Assembly (NCBI GenBank): GCA_002389765.1
Contig: DGQM01000025.1
Span: 1-64,000 of the forward strand
DNA from: Bacteroidetes bacterium UBA4414
GTDB taxonomy: Bacteria > Bacteroidota > Bacteroidia > Chitinophagales > Chitinophagaceae
DNA length: 64,000 nucleotides
Direction of reading: 5' to 3'
The position numbers and the translations under genes are program-made. Shown one piece after another: positions 16,416 to 25,549 of this stretch. Under the pieces are notes generated by a model. It was given only the letters and a program-made list of their open reading frames with translations, ran no database searches and was not told the origin of the DNA. The stretch's first letter is position 1. Every line of letters begins with the position of its first letter.

Positions 16416-17483
16416 TTATGCTGTTGTTACAGCTTTCTTTCGATTTGATATTATCAGTAAGATACCTGCTATTATCAGCAGTGTAGATATGATCTCTGCC
16501 TGTGTTGGGTGTATGAATCCTAAATCATATTTCGTATTTACACGAATCTTTTCTACTAGGAAGCGTTCAGTACCGTTAAATATCAGGTAGATACCGAACA
16601 TCTGCCAAGGCACAGTTATTTTTCTGCGTATTGCCCATAGGAAGCCAAATATGCAAATACAAACCACTGCTTCGTAAAGTGGGGTAGGAAATACGCCAAC
16701 CGGCAACACAGCACAAAAATTGCCCGTACAATTAGTTATAGCAACGCCTTCGCTGTTTACATTGTGTGCATAGTTCATAGCATACAACCAGTCTGGTAGC
16801 CAAGATGGTGCCGGTGCATATATATGTGGTACTGTACCCGGGAAGTTGTTAGCAAAATAACCTTTTGCCATATCTAGCATTTGCTCGTATTGTCCGGCGG
16901 CTGCAAGGTGTAGCGAGCCGTCAGGGTAGGTAATATAAGCACTGTTGAAAATGCCCCAATCGCCGTCTCCGGAAAAATGACAGCCTAAACGACCAACCCC
17001 ATAACCTAGTATCAACGCAGGTGCAGCAGCATCGCATAGATGCTTGAAGCCTATTTTGTATTTACGAGCATAGTAAACCAATACAAGTGTAGCGCATATC
17101 AACCCACCATAAAATGTAAGCCCTGAACGGGAGAACAGGTTGCCGATGGGATCTTGTATAAAATCATTCCATGTTTCCAGCGCATTGAAAATCTTGGCAC
17201 CTGCTAGCCCTGCAACAGCGCAAATGATAACTATCTCCGAAACGCGTTGGTGCGGATATATCCAAACCTGTTTTGTTTCGCCAGTTTTCTTGTCTTTTTC
17301 ATTTCCAAGAACCGGTTGAAGCAAGCCTAGTTGTTCTTTGCGTTTCAGTTCAGAAGTGAGTGCCCATGCAGCTGCAAGAAATGCAAATGCGACAAACAGG
17401 CCGAATACCTGAAATATGCTCAGAAAACCCGGCACATCAGCACCTGTTAATTGCTCAAGTGCAAATTCGAAATTAGGATACAT
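16416..17483 (-). CDS. lgt: Prolipoprotein diacylglyceryl transferase
   Basis: 355 aa, longer than the usual 260-290 because of an extra N-terminal helix and a loop. Family motifs seen: RSGLTFYGGLICA, GYGVGRLGCHFSGDGDWG (the GRxG signature) and NGTERFLVEKIRVN. The enzyme transfers diacylglycerol from phosphatidylglycerol to the lipobox cysteine in the inner membrane, the first step in maturing the many lipoproteins of this window. It stands alone and convergent to map. Confidence 0.93.
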   Translation of the reverse strand: MYPNFEFALEQLTGADVPGFLSIFQVFGLFVAFAFLAAAWALTSELKRKEQLGLLQPVLGNEKDKKTGETKQVWIYPHQRVSEIVIICAVAGLAGAKIFNALETWNDFIQDPIGNLFSRSGLTFYGGLICATLVLVYYARKYKIGFKHLCDAAAPALILGYGVGRLGCHFSGDGDWGIFNSAYITYPDGSLHLAAAGQYEQMLDMAKGYFANNFPGTVPHIYAPAPSWLPDWLYAMNYAHNVNSEGVAITNCTGNFCAVLPVGVFPTPLYEAVVCICIFGFLWAIRRKITVPWQMFGIYLIFNGTERFLVEKIRVNTKYDLGFIHPTQAEIISTLLIIAGILLIISNRKKAVTTA

Positions 17484-17545
17484 GCGGGTAAAATTAGTTG
17501 ATTTGTTTTATTGCTGCATGTGCAGCCTGTTAAATGTTTCTGCAA

Positions 17546-18427
17546 CTACAGAATAGCTTCAAGTGTATATCCAATCATATTATCAACAGCGTGCTGCATA
17601 TTGCTTGAAAAAGTTTTAGTAGCTCTGTTATTGATTACTGTGCTGACGGACAAACAATGATGATGAAATACTTTGCCAAGTCCATACAATGCTGATGTCT
17701 CCATTTCAAAATTCAGTATGCGCATATTGCGGCTGTTGAAACTTGCCAATGCATCCATCATGTTTGGCTGACTGATAGGTATACGCATGGCTCTGGTTTG
17801 TGGGCCGTAGAAGCCCGGTGTAGTAACTGTAATGCCATGCAAAAACTGACTACCGAAATGTTTACGCAGTTGAATTGATGCCTCTGCTATATACGGATTT
17901 ATATTACTGTTTTGCAGTCTGGTGTGCAAAGCAAACTCGTGTAGTATGTATTGCTCGTCTGTATTGTTTTCCAGCCTGTAATAATGCATCAGATTATCAA
18001 TGCCTATTGCATAAGAAGATACTATCATGCTATCTACAGGTGTATCTGGCTGCAGTGCGCCACAAGTGCCTAGCCGTACAATGTTTAGGCTTTTAGTTTG
18101 TGATTTGATGCTGCGTGTTTTGAAGTCGATATTCACCAAAGCATCCAATTCGTTCATAACAATATCTATATTATCTGTACCAATACCTGTACTGATAACA
18201 GAGATTCTTTTATTGCCTATGAAACCTGTATGTGTAATGAATTCTCTATGCTGAGTTTTATTTTCTATCTTATCAAATCTTTTTGATACTTCGCTAACAC
18301 GCGCAGGATCTCCAACGAGCAAGACTGTATCTGCAAGTTGTTCCGGTTTTAAGTTGAGATGGTAGATAGCGCCGCGGTCTGTGAGTATTAATTCAGATGC
18401 TCCTAAAGATTTTTGCGGCAAACTCAT
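17546..18427 (-). CDS. Nucleoside (uridine-type) phosphorylase
   Basis: 293 aa. DTVLLVGDPARVSEVSKRFD near the N terminus (phosphate-binding GDPxRV), VISTGIGTDNIDIVMNEL, RLGTCGALQPDTPV and the C-terminal NFEMETSALYGLGKVF (purine/uridine phosphorylase Glu-Met-Glu triad) place it in the PNP/UDP family 1. It cleaves a nucleoside with phosphate, with uridine the most likely substrate. The Cys in GTCGALQ takes the place of the usual Ser. Monocistronic; it starts about 60 bp from tRNA-Cys on the other strand. Confidence 0.85.
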   Translation of the reverse strand: MSLPQKSLGASELILTDRGAIYHLNLKPEQLADTVLLVGDPARVSEVSKRFDKIENKTQHREFITHTGFIGNKRISVISTGIGTDNIDIVMNELDALVNIDFKTRSIKSQTKSLNIVRLGTCGALQPDTPVDSMIVSSYAIGIDNLMHYYRLENNTDEQYILHEFALHTRLQNSNINPYIAEASIQLRKHFGSQFLHGITVTTPGFYGPQTRAMRIPISQPNMMDALASFNSRNMRILNFEMETSALYGLGKVFHHHCLSVSTVINNRATKTFSSNMQHAVDNMIGYTLEAIL

Positions 18428-18444
18428 TTTTTTATTTTTAGTTC

Positions 18445-18474
18445 TTGTAAAGAAACGATTTTTTACTACATTTG
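18445..18474 (+). promoter_or_regulatory. Promoter of tRNA-Cys
   Basis: TTG at 18445-18447 and TACATTTG at 18467-18474, 19 bp apart, with the tRNA starting 12 bp later. Continues CAATCC as in other promoters of the window. Confidence 0.7.
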
Positions 18475-18486
18475 CAATCCGCTCGT

Positions 18487-18557
18487 GGTCCTGTGGCCGA
18501 GCGGCTAGGCAGAGCTCTGCAAAAGCTCGTACAGCGGTTCGAATCCGCTCGGGACCT
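18487..18557 (+). tRNA. tRNA-Cys (anticodon GCA)
   Basis: A cloverleaf can be drawn: acceptor GGTCCTG pairs with CGGGACC, the anticodon stem GAGCT/AGCTC closes loop CTGCAAA with anticodon GCA, and the T arm contains GTTCGAATCC. CCA is not encoded. About 71 nt including the discriminator. It has its own promoter and terminator, so it is a single-gene unit. Confidence 0.93.
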
Positions 18558-18561
18558 CAAG

Positions 18562-18590
18562 AAAAAAGTCTCACATTTGTGAGGCTTTTT
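18562..18590 (+). terminator. Terminator after tRNA-Cys
   Basis: GTCTCAC (18568-18574) pairs with GTGAGGC (18579-18585) over an ATTT loop, with one G-U pair, flanked by A6 and T5. It can also serve the convergent minus-strand gene that ends at 18594. Confidence 0.8.
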
Positions 18591-18593
18591 CAA

Positions 18594-19325
18594 TTAGTTC
18601 AATCTGTGTTGATTATAGTATCGGTCCATCTCATAACTTAAGTTAGCTACAAGAGGTTGATAACTCAAGTCTAATTTTGGTGATGTATAGGAGCCAATTA
18701 TAACACGTTTTTTCTTTGCTCTGCTGGGGTATATGCTAGGTGATTTGCTATAGAAAGTACCGTTAGGTAACGGATCGGGTAATCTGCCAAATTTATAGTT
18801 CAATACCACCAAACGTTGTCTGGATGTGCCACTATAGTAAGTGTCTTCTCTGCTTTTTAACTTTCTTGGATTACTTGTTACTTCCGTCAGCTCTGATACG
18901 TAATAGCCGTAATGTACTATTTGATAGCTGGTGTCATCTTCTGCAATAGGGGATGAGGTAACTAGTTTCATATCCTTATCGTACAGATTGCCTGCAAAAT
19001 GTCTATTAGCTATAGCATCATTTGTAGTATCGTAGAAAAAATAGTAGTCGCAAAAACTGAAATTAGCTTTGAAGTCAGCTATCATCAAACGTTGAATATT
19101 GCTTACGTCCTTTTTCAGTTGATTCGCATATTTTACATTGTTTGCTTTCTGATATACCTGTAGTCTGTTAGTATATGTAGGCAGTTTTACAAGAATAATG
19201 CCAGGTGCAGGATAGCGTTTATATGTTTTGATTATTTGTGCGTTGCCTGTTACGGCTACAGCCAAAAGAAGAATAAACGTTGATAGTCTTAGCATAGCTA
19301 ATTGCGGTTTTGTATATTTTTTCAA
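18594..19325 (-). CDS. Hypothetical secreted protein
   Basis: 243 aa, not recognised. There is a signal peptide-like hydrophobic stretch (STFILLLAVAVTGNAQ, cleavage near residue 29) followed by a soluble Tyr- and Lys-rich domain. The ATG at about codon 11 is an alternative start. It could be periplasmic or outer-membrane associated. It lies downstream of the DUF2723 gene on the same strand, but a strong terminator separates them, so it is probably its own unit. Confidence 0.6.
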   Translation of the reverse strand: MKKYTKPQLAMLRLSTFILLLAVAVTGNAQIIKTYKRYPAPGIILVKLPTYTNRLQVYQKANNVKYANQLKKDVSNIQRLMIADFKANFSFCDYYFFYDTTNDAIANRHFAGNLYDKDMKLVTSSPIAEDDTSYQIVHYGYYVSELTEVTSNPRKLKSREDTYYSGTSRQRLVVLNYKFGRLPDPLPNGTFYSKSPSIYPSRAKKKRVIIGSYTSPKLDLSYQPLVANLSYEMDRYYNQHRLN

Positions 19326-19334
19326 AAGTATAAA

Positions 19335-19363
19335 AAATCCCCCCGCTTGGTACGGGGGGATTT
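19335..19363 (-). terminator. Terminator of the DUF2723 gene
   Basis: AAATCCCCCCG and CGGGGGGATTT form an 11-bp stem over CTTGGTA. Read on the minus strand it is followed by a T-run (ATTTTTTATA), right after the gene ending at 19387. Confidence 0.85.
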
Positions 19364-19386
19364 GTAATCTATTTGTAATTAGTCAA

Positions 19387-22300
19387 TTACTGTTGTATTT
19401 GCGGAGCCTGTGCCTGCATGTCCAACTTTTGAGATGCACGTTGGCTGATCATCTCAATTTTTTTGCTCAGCTCATCTGCAGTAGCCATGTCTCCGTTGTT
19501 TCTCGCAACGTTCGATAGTATGTTGATGATAGTCGCATCTCTCTGAACATCGTTTTTCAGATTATTAGCTCTTACATCATCCAACGACAGTATATAATTT
19601 ATATCATCTTCGCAGTTTTTAACAATGCGCATGGTCATCTCTTTACCTGTCTTTTTATCGCCGCAGTTATAGTATGCCATTGCTACATAGTATGCTGTAG
19701 CATCATAGAAGTATGAGCGTTCAGAGATGTTATTCTTCACTTTGTTCAGCACTTCGATAGCTTCATTTTTCTTGCCTTGTGCCATCAGCTCACTTGCTAT
19801 ACGGCCTACATTCATACGATATGCTGCGAACATCAACCTGTTTTTCTCGTCAAAGTATACATCGTTGCGTTCTGCATTGCCCCAGATGTATTTGTTTTTG
19901 AACAGGTCGTAACTCTTAGCTACGTCAACAGAACCCATGTCTTGTTGTGTAGCTTTCAATGAGTCTGTAAGGCGGTAAGGCAACAGCCTGTACACAACAC
20001 CCTCCATACGCAGGTAGTCATCCAAGCCCTGATAGTTGTCTGAAGGCAGGAAGCCACCAAAGTAGATTGGGCGTTTCCAACCATCTTGCGCAATAGCTGC
20101 AATGATATTCAATGTAGCTAAATCATCTTTGTATGCAACATTTTTAGGGAATTTGAATGCCATATCATTAATGATATTATTAGTATCAGCAGCAGCAATC
20201 AGTCCGTTCTTAACGAGGTCTGCTTTGCTCAGGCCCTGTACAAAGAAGTTTTGTGTAGGGTAGAAGTTTTCCATTGTTCCGCCCATAGACTGAATTTTAG
20301 CTTCCGGAGCATCGCTCACCATAAACTTACAAACCTCGTACAGGTTGATAAATTTATCTTTTGGCACTTGCGGGCTTGCATAGTATTGTATGTAGTTACC
20401 CTTATCGCCGGTGTAGTCCTTCTTCTTCCATATCATCGGTACAGCATCAGCGTCATTGATTTTATAATTCAGCTGATCTATATACCAATCAATACCCAAA
20501 AGGCTCAGGTTGATAACACGAACGTCTTTGCGGATGCCTTCAATTTCCTGTAGGTACCACAGCGGATATGTATCGTTATCGCCAAATGTAAACAGGATGG
20601 CATTAGGTGCACAAGACTCCAGTACGTTGTATGCTGTAGCACGTGCCAGTGTTTTCTTAGAGCGGTCGTGGTCATCCCATTCTTCCTTCGCCATCAATGC
20701 CGGTACAGCCAGCAAACATATAGCTATTGTAGCATAGGCTCCACCAGCACCTTTAATAGCGCGTTGGAACCAATCATTGACCATCAGTACGCCCAAGCCT
20801 ATCCATATAGCAAATGCGTAAGTAGAACCGGCAAATGCATAGTCACGTTCACGCGGTTGCAGTGGTGGCATATTCAGGTAGATGGCAATTGCAATACCTG
20901 TAAAGAAGAACAGGGTAGCAGTGGTAATACCATCGCGTTTGTTTCTGTTGAATTGGAATATCATACCCAACACACCAAGAATAAACGGTAGCATATACAG
21001 CTTGTTATTAGCCGCACTGTATTTATTGTTCTTAGCATCGTTTACATAGCCATCTGCCATTTTGCTTTGGTCGCCCAAGCCAAGTACGCTCTTATCTATA
21101 ACAGGTATACCGGTTATCCAGTTACCGTTTTTCGAATTACCATTACTCATACCTTGCAGGTCGTTCTGGCGCCCGCTATAGTTCCACATAAAGTAGCGCC
21201 ACCACATCCAGTTCAGGTGATAACCAAAGAAGAACTTAAAGTTGTCTCCCGCAGTTGGTGATTCACCTTCTTCAAGGCCCAGATAATCACGATAATATTG
21301 CATGTGCCCCGGGTCGTTGTAATCCCAAATGCGAGGGAAGAAACGCTTGTCAGCAGCATCAAATTCAGGTTCCTGTTTTTTACCTACTTCTTCGTAGTAG
21401 TCTTTGCCATCTTTTTGAGAGCGAGAGTACTGAACGCCTTTTTCTTTGTATTCTATAGGGCGTTTGTCAAAATCAGGACCAAACAGCAATGGTTGCTGGC
21501 CAAACTGCTCACGTTGAATGTATGAAGTTAAGCTGATAGCATTATCGGGGTTCGTCATGTCGATAGGTACATCGGCACGAGAACGGATGATTGGCGCCAG
21601 ATAGCTGGAGAAACCAATTACGATGAAGATGATGCAAAGTACGCCTGTGTGCAAAAGGTACCAGTTCTTTTTCTTAGCATACATCAATCCTGCTACCATA
21701 GCAGCTATTATCAGCACTATAGAGAACAATGCACCTGAGTCGAAAGGCAAGCCAAAGCTATTAACGAACAGCAAATCCAATTTAGATGCGAGGATAGGTA
21801 CACCTTGCAGCACACCAAACTGTACGAATGCTAACAAAACGCAACCTACTATAAAGGCAAGGATGCTGCCTGATGTTGTAGGTGTATAACGCTTGTAGTA
21901 GTATACCATGGCAACGGCTGGAATAGCCAGCAAGTTAAGCAAGTGTATACCTACTGAAAGGCCCATCATGTAAGCGATGAACACCAGCCACCTGTCGGCG
22001 TATTTCTGGTCTGCAATATGTTCCCATTTCAGGATAGCCCAGAATACCAATGCGGTAAAGAATGAAGATGTTGCATATACCTCGGCCTCCACAGCAGAGA
22101 ACCAGAACGTATCAGAGAATGTATAAGCTAAAGCACCTACAAGCCCTGCACCCATTATCAGGGTAGTTTGCAGCCCGTTTGGTTCTTCGTCTTTTGGTGT
22201 TGTTAGTTTTTTAGCAAAGTGGGTAATGGTCCAGAAAAGGAACAGAATGGTTAAACCACTAGCTATGGCAGACCATGCGTTTATCATCATGGCAGCTTTG

Positions 22301-22515
22301 CTTACATCGCCACCGGCAAATAAGCCAAAGAAGCGTTGAATAAGCATAAAGAGTGGTGCACCCGGAGAGTGACCGACCTCTACTTTGTAAGCACAAGATA
22401 AAAACTCACCACAGTCCCAGAAGCTTACGGTGGGTTCCATAGTCATCAGGTATACTATTGTGGCAATAGCACCCGTAATCCAACCAGTCAGGTTGTTGAT
22501 TTTCCGAAAATTCAT
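19387..22515 (-). CDS. DUF2723 multi-pass membrane protein, probable protein O-glycosyltransferase
   Basis: 1042 aa from ATG at 22515 (MNFRKINNLTGWITG). The frame extends upstream to 22563, but a -7 promoter box lies in between, so 22515 is preferred. The N terminus carries the DUF2723 core (EPTVSFWDCGEFLSCAYKVE, VGHSPGAPLFMLIQRFF), a GT-C-like loop with acidic residues, then about a dozen membrane helices. The C-terminal third is a soluble helical region with repeat-like segments. In Bacteroidota this family is thought to transfer sugars to exported proteins; the exact activity is inference. Monocistronic. Confidence 0.8.
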   Translation of the reverse strand: MNFRKINNLTGWITGAIATIVYLMTMEPTVSFWDCGEFLSCAYKVEVGHSPGAPLFMLIQRFFGLFAGGDVSKAAMMINAWSAIASGLTILFLFWTITHFAKKLTTPKDEEPNGLQTTLIMGAGLVGALAYTFSDTFWFSAVEAEVYATSSFFTALVFWAILKWEHIADQKYADRWLVFIAYMMGLSVGIHLLNLLAIPAVAMVYYYKRYTPTTSGSILAFIVGCVLLAFVQFGVLQGVPILASKLDLLFVNSFGLPFDSGALFSIVLIIAAMVAGLMYAKKKNWYLLHTGVLCIIFIVIGFSSYLAPIIRSRADVPIDMTNPDNAISLTSYIQREQFGQQPLLFGPDFDKRPIEYKEKGVQYSRSQKDGKDYYEEVGKKQEPEFDAADKRFFPRIWDYNDPGHMQYYRDYLGLEEGESPTAGDNFKFFFGYHLNWMWWRYFMWNYSGRQNDLQGMSNGNSKNGNWITGIPVIDKSVLGLGDQSKMADGYVNDAKNNKYSAANNKLYMLPFILGVLGMIFQFNRNKRDGITTATLFFFTGIAIAIYLNMPPLQPRERDYAFAGSTYAFAIWIGLGVLMVNDWFQRAIKGAGGAYATIAICLLAVPALMAKEEWDDHDRSKKTLARATAYNVLESCAPNAILFTFGDNDTYPLWYLQEIEGIRKDVRVINLSLLGIDWYIDQLNYKINDADAVPMIWKKKDYTGDKGNYIQYYASPQVPKDKFINLYEVCKFMVSDAPEAKIQSMGGTMENFYPTQNFFVQGLSKADLVKNGLIAAADTNNIINDMAFKFPKNVAYKDDLATLNIIAAIAQDGWKRPIYFGGFLPSDNYQGLDDYLRMEGVVYRLLPYRLTDSLKATQQDMGSVDVAKSYDLFKNKYIWGNAERNDVYFDEKNRLMFAAYRMNVGRIASELMAQGKKNEAIEVLNKVKNNISERSYFYDATAYYVAMAYYNCGDKKTGKEMTMRIVKNCEDDINYILSLDDVRANNLKNDVQRDATIINILSNVARNNGDMATADELSKKIEMISQRASQKLDMQAQAPQIQQ

Positions 22516-22536
22516 GCAGATATATTTGACAGGCAA

Positions 22537-22544
22537 CAAAAATA
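22537..22544 (-). promoter_or_regulatory. -7 box for the DUF2723 gene
   Basis: On the minus strand TATTTTTG (TAnnTTTG) lies 22 bp upstream of the ATG at 22515. It supports the shorter start because the longer frame would begin before the transcription start. Confidence 0.5.
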
Positions 22545-22641
22545 GAAAAATACGGCTATGCACCTAATCCTAAGTTTGGAATTAACATATTTATATGTGT
22601 TCTTGTGTGTATGTGTAGCTATTGGTTAATAGCCCTATTTT

Positions 22642-23076
22642 TTATACCAACAGGTGGTAAGAGTTCTTCAGTCTGTCAGGGTCTATGATTTGTGCCAGCT
22701 GAACATCGGGCAGGTTGCGCAGTAGCTGTATCATTTCCTGCGCCTTTTCTTCATAGTCGGCACATTCTATCATCCACAGATAGTCCAGTTGTTTTACCTC
22801 AGGTAGCAATACCTTGTTGTCGCTTTTCAACTTGTATATGCCATATCGCCCCCCGTTAAGCGGCAGGCAATATTCGTAGAAGTGAAAAAAATGTTCTTCT
22901 TTCTGGGTGATAATTCTGGGATCGCTTTCCTGTTTGCGCACAAAATCCATATCCAAATGCCGGTTGATGGTACCGCAAAAGCGATGAGAGGACAGCGGGC
23001 ATACTATACCTATAAGGGCAGCGTCGGAAAAAAAGTTTTCCGTCATCTCATCCATATCCAGTATCAGCTTTGCCAT
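22642..23076 (-). CDS. IPExxxVDY-type small protein
   Basis: 144 aa, soluble. The layout DAALIGIVCPLSSHRFCGTI, FFHFYEYCLPLNGGRYGIYKL and LLPEVKQLDYLWMI fits, from memory, the Bacteroidota family named after an IPExxxVDY motif; here the motif reads LPEVKQLDY. No function is known to me. In relatives it is often near pyruvate kinase, which is not seen here. It starts 67 bp from the divergent SPFH gene. Confidence 0.55.
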   Translation of the reverse strand: MAKLILDMDEMTENFFSDAALIGIVCPLSSHRFCGTINRHLDMDFVRKQESDPRIITQKEEHFFHFYEYCLPLNGGRYGIYKLKSDNKVLLPEVKQLDYLWMIECADYEEKAQEMIQLLRNLPDVQLAQIIDPDRLKNSYHLLV

Positions 23077-23143
23077 TAAGAGATTTTATTCTGCGTTCAA
23101 ATTTCGCTCATATTCGTATATTTCACAACAAATCTCAATATCT

Positions 23144-24079
23144 ATGGTTGCCCTTATTGCTTTAGGCGTTCTGTTGCTTTTTTTATTCATGTGTCTGGTA
23201 ACTGTACAACAGGGTACAGTGGCTGTTATTACGGTTTTCGGTAAGTACAGGCGTGTATTACGTCCGGGCCTCAACTTCAGAATACCTGTCATAGAGCAGA
23301 TATTCAAGCGCATATCTTATCAAAACCGTTCTATAGAGCTCAAGTTTCAGGCTATTACACAAGATCAGGCAAATGTCAACTTTTCGGCAATGTTGCTGTA
23401 TTCTGTACTGAATGAAGAGAATCAGACCATTCAGAGTGTTGCCTTCAAGTTTGTGGACGAACGCAGCTTTATGCAGGCGCTCATCCGTTCTGTAGAAGGT
23501 GCGGTAAGGGCCTATGTAGCTACAAAGAAACAATCTGAAATATTGCAACTGCGTACGGAAATCATATTCAACGTAAAGGAGCAATTAGATAAGCAATTGG
23601 AAGGCTGGGGTTACCACTTGCTCGACCTTCAACTAAACGACATCGCTTTCGATGAAGCTATCATGCGCTCTATGGCGCAGGTAGTGGCATCCAACAACCT
23701 GAAAGCTGCTGCCGAAAATGAAGGACAAGCCTTACTGATTACCAAAACTAAAGCTGCGGAGGCAGAGGGTAATGCCATCAAAATATCTGCCGAGGCAGAA
23801 AGGCAGGCTGCACAACTGCGTGGACAGGGTGTGGCGCTGTTTCGAGAGGAGGTAGCACGCGGTATGGCAGTAGCTGCAAAAGAAATGCAACATGCCAATC
23901 TTGACGCCTCATTTATACTATTCTCGATGTGGACGGATGCTATTAAGCATTTTGCTGAAAACGGCAATGGCAACACCATTTTCCTCGATGGTTCTAACGA
24001 CAACCTGCAACGTACCATGCAGCAAATGATGTCTTTAAGCCAGCAATCAACAATTGTAAAAAATAACGGAGATAAATAA
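23144..24079 (+). CDS. SPFH/Band 7 membrane protein (QmcA/HflC-like)
   Basis: 311 aa. A single N-terminal membrane helix (about 2-22) precedes a Band 7 domain (TVQQGTVAVITVFGKYRRVL, RPGLNFRIPVIEQIFKRI) and a long Ala/Glu-rich coiled coil (about 185-245: KAAEAEGNAIKISAEAERQA). Such stomatin-like proteins oligomerise at the inner membrane and organise membrane domains or modulate proteases. No NfeD partner lies next to it. A terminator follows, then purA. Confidence 0.88.
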   Translation: MVALIALGVLLLFLFMCLVTVQQGTVAVITVFGKYRRVLRPGLNFRIPVIEQIFKRISYQNRSIELKFQAITQDQANVNFSAMLLYSVLNEENQTIQSVAFKFVDERSFMQALIRSVEGAVRAYVATKKQSEILQLRTEIIFNVKEQLDKQLEGWGYHLLDLQLNDIAFDEAIMRSMAQVVASNNLKAAAENEGQALLITKTKAAEAEGNAIKISAEAERQAAQLRGQGVALFREEVARGMAVAAKEMQHANLDASFILFSMWTDAIKHFAENGNGNTIFLDGSNDNLQRTMQQMMSLSQQSTIVKNNGDK

Positions 24080-24105
24080 AAAAACTATACAGTATTTTTG
24101 CATCA

Positions 24106-24131
24106 GGTAGCTGTAACGGCTGCCTTTTTTT
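24106..24131 (+). terminator. Terminator after the SPFH gene
   Basis: GGTAGC (24106-24111) pairs with GCTGCC (24119-24124), one G-U pair, over a 7-nt loop, followed by T7. Confidence 0.7.
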
Positions 24132-24150
24132 CATTTTTTATAATCTCGGG

Positions 24151-24180
24151 TTTGTTTATTCAACTTATCCGGTAATTTTG
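24151..24180 (+). promoter_or_regulatory. Promoter of purA
   Basis: TTTG at 24151-24154 and TAATTTTG at 24173-24180, 18 bp apart, 17 bp upstream of the purA ATG. Confidence 0.7.
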
Positions 24181-24197
24181 GGCGCGAAATTTTTTTT

Positions 24198-25463
24198 ATG
24201 GTTGACGTTTTGCTTGGTTTGCAGTGGGGTGATGAGGGTAAGGGTAAAATAGTAGATTACCTTGCCGCTAATTATGATATCATTGCCCGTTTTCAGGGCG
24301 GCCCCAATGCCGGGCATACATTATATGTAAATGGCAATAAGGTAGTATTGCATACCATACCATCAGGTGTGTTTCAGTCACACTGTCTCAATCTGATAGG
24401 TAATGGTGTGGTGATAGACCCTGTTACTTTACAGAAAGAAATCAATACAATCGTGGCACTGCAACCCGATGTATTGTCTCGCTTGTTCGTATCGCATCGC
24501 GCACACCTGATAGTTCCGACGCACCGTGCGTTGGATGCTGCATCAGAAGCAGCAAAAGGCAGTGAAAAGATAGGCTCTACACTGAAAGGTATAGGCCCTG
24601 CTTATATGGATAAAACAGGCCGTAACGGTCTGCGAGTGGGCGATGTATTGAGCAAAGATTTCAACGAAAAATACAACCGCATTAAAGAAAAGCACCTGCA
24701 GATACTTTCTCATTACGAGCATCAGGTAGACTGGCAGGAGTGGGAAACACAATTCTTTGCAGCTGTTGAATTTCTGCGCACATTGCAGATAGTAAATGGC
24801 GAATACTGGTTGGATAACCACCTTAAAGCCGGTAAAAAAGTATTGGCAGAAGGTGCACAAGGTAGCATGCTGGATATAGACTTCGGTACTTATCCGTTTG
24901 TTACATCTTCTAACACCATCACAGCCGGTGTGTGCAGTGGTCTGGGTGTTGCACCATCAAAAGTGGGTGATGTGTATGGTATCACCAAAGCTTATTGCAC
25001 ACGCGTAGGCGGTGGTCCGTTCCCTACAGAGCTGGAAGATGAAACCGGTGAAGCACTGCGCAAAGCAGGTAACGAATTTGGCGCTACTACAGGTCGCCCG
25101 CGCCGTTGTGGTTGGATAGACCTTGTTGCATTGCGTTATGCAGTGATGCTGAGCGGTGTTACAAAGCTTATCGTAACCAAGGCAGACGTGATGGATAGCT
25201 TCGATCCTGTGAAGCTGGCTGTAGCGTACAAAGTGGATGGTGTTGAAACACAAGAGCTTCCGTACGATCTGTGCAGTGTGCAGGTAGAACCTGTATTTAA
25301 AACTTTCCCTGGTTGGGAAAAGCCGATAGGCGAGTGCAAAAACTACGAAGAAACACCTGCGGTATTTAAAGAATATTGCAGCTTTGTAGAGCAGTATCTT
25401 GGTACAAAAGTTGCGTATGTTTCTAACGGTACAGGACGCGACCAGTTATTGCATATTCCTTAG
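24198..25463 (+). CDS. purA: Adenylosuccinate synthetase
   Basis: 421 aa, usual length. The GTP-binding P-loop GDEGKGK (11-17) with catalytic Asp12, catalytic His40 in GPNAGHT, and IKGIGPAYMDK-type and GRPRRCGWIDL motifs are all present. It makes adenylosuccinate from IMP, aspartate and GTP, the first committed step to AMP. It has its own promoter directly upstream and stands alone. Confidence 0.98.
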   Translation: MVDVLLGLQWGDEGKGKIVDYLAANYDIIARFQGGPNAGHTLYVNGNKVVLHTIPSGVFQSHCLNLIGNGVVIDPVTLQKEINTIVALQPDVLSRLFVSHRAHLIVPTHRALDAASEAAKGSEKIGSTLKGIGPAYMDKTGRNGLRVGDVLSKDFNEKYNRIKEKHLQILSHYEHQVDWQEWETQFFAAVEFLRTLQIVNGEYWLDNHLKAGKKVLAEGAQGSMLDIDFGTYPFVTSSNTITAGVCSGLGVAPSKVGDVYGITKAYCTRVGGGPFPTELEDETGEALRKAGNEFGATTGRPRRCGWIDLVALRYAVMLSGVTKLIVTKADVMDSFDPVKLAVAYKVDGVETQELPYDLCSVQVEPVFKTFPGWEKPIGECKNYEETPAVFKEYCSFVEQYLGTKVAYVSNGTGRDQLLHIP

Positions 25464-25549
25464 TAAAAAAATTATGTATTTAATACCCAAAAAAAATTTG
25501 GGAATTTCGAGAAACTATTAAAATTTTACGTCATCAACGGATAAGTGCT

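Noticed and set aside
22516..22563. Upstream in-frame ATG extending the DUF2723 protein by 16 residues
   Set aside because: A TAnnTTTG box lies within the extension, and the family starts at about MNFRK.
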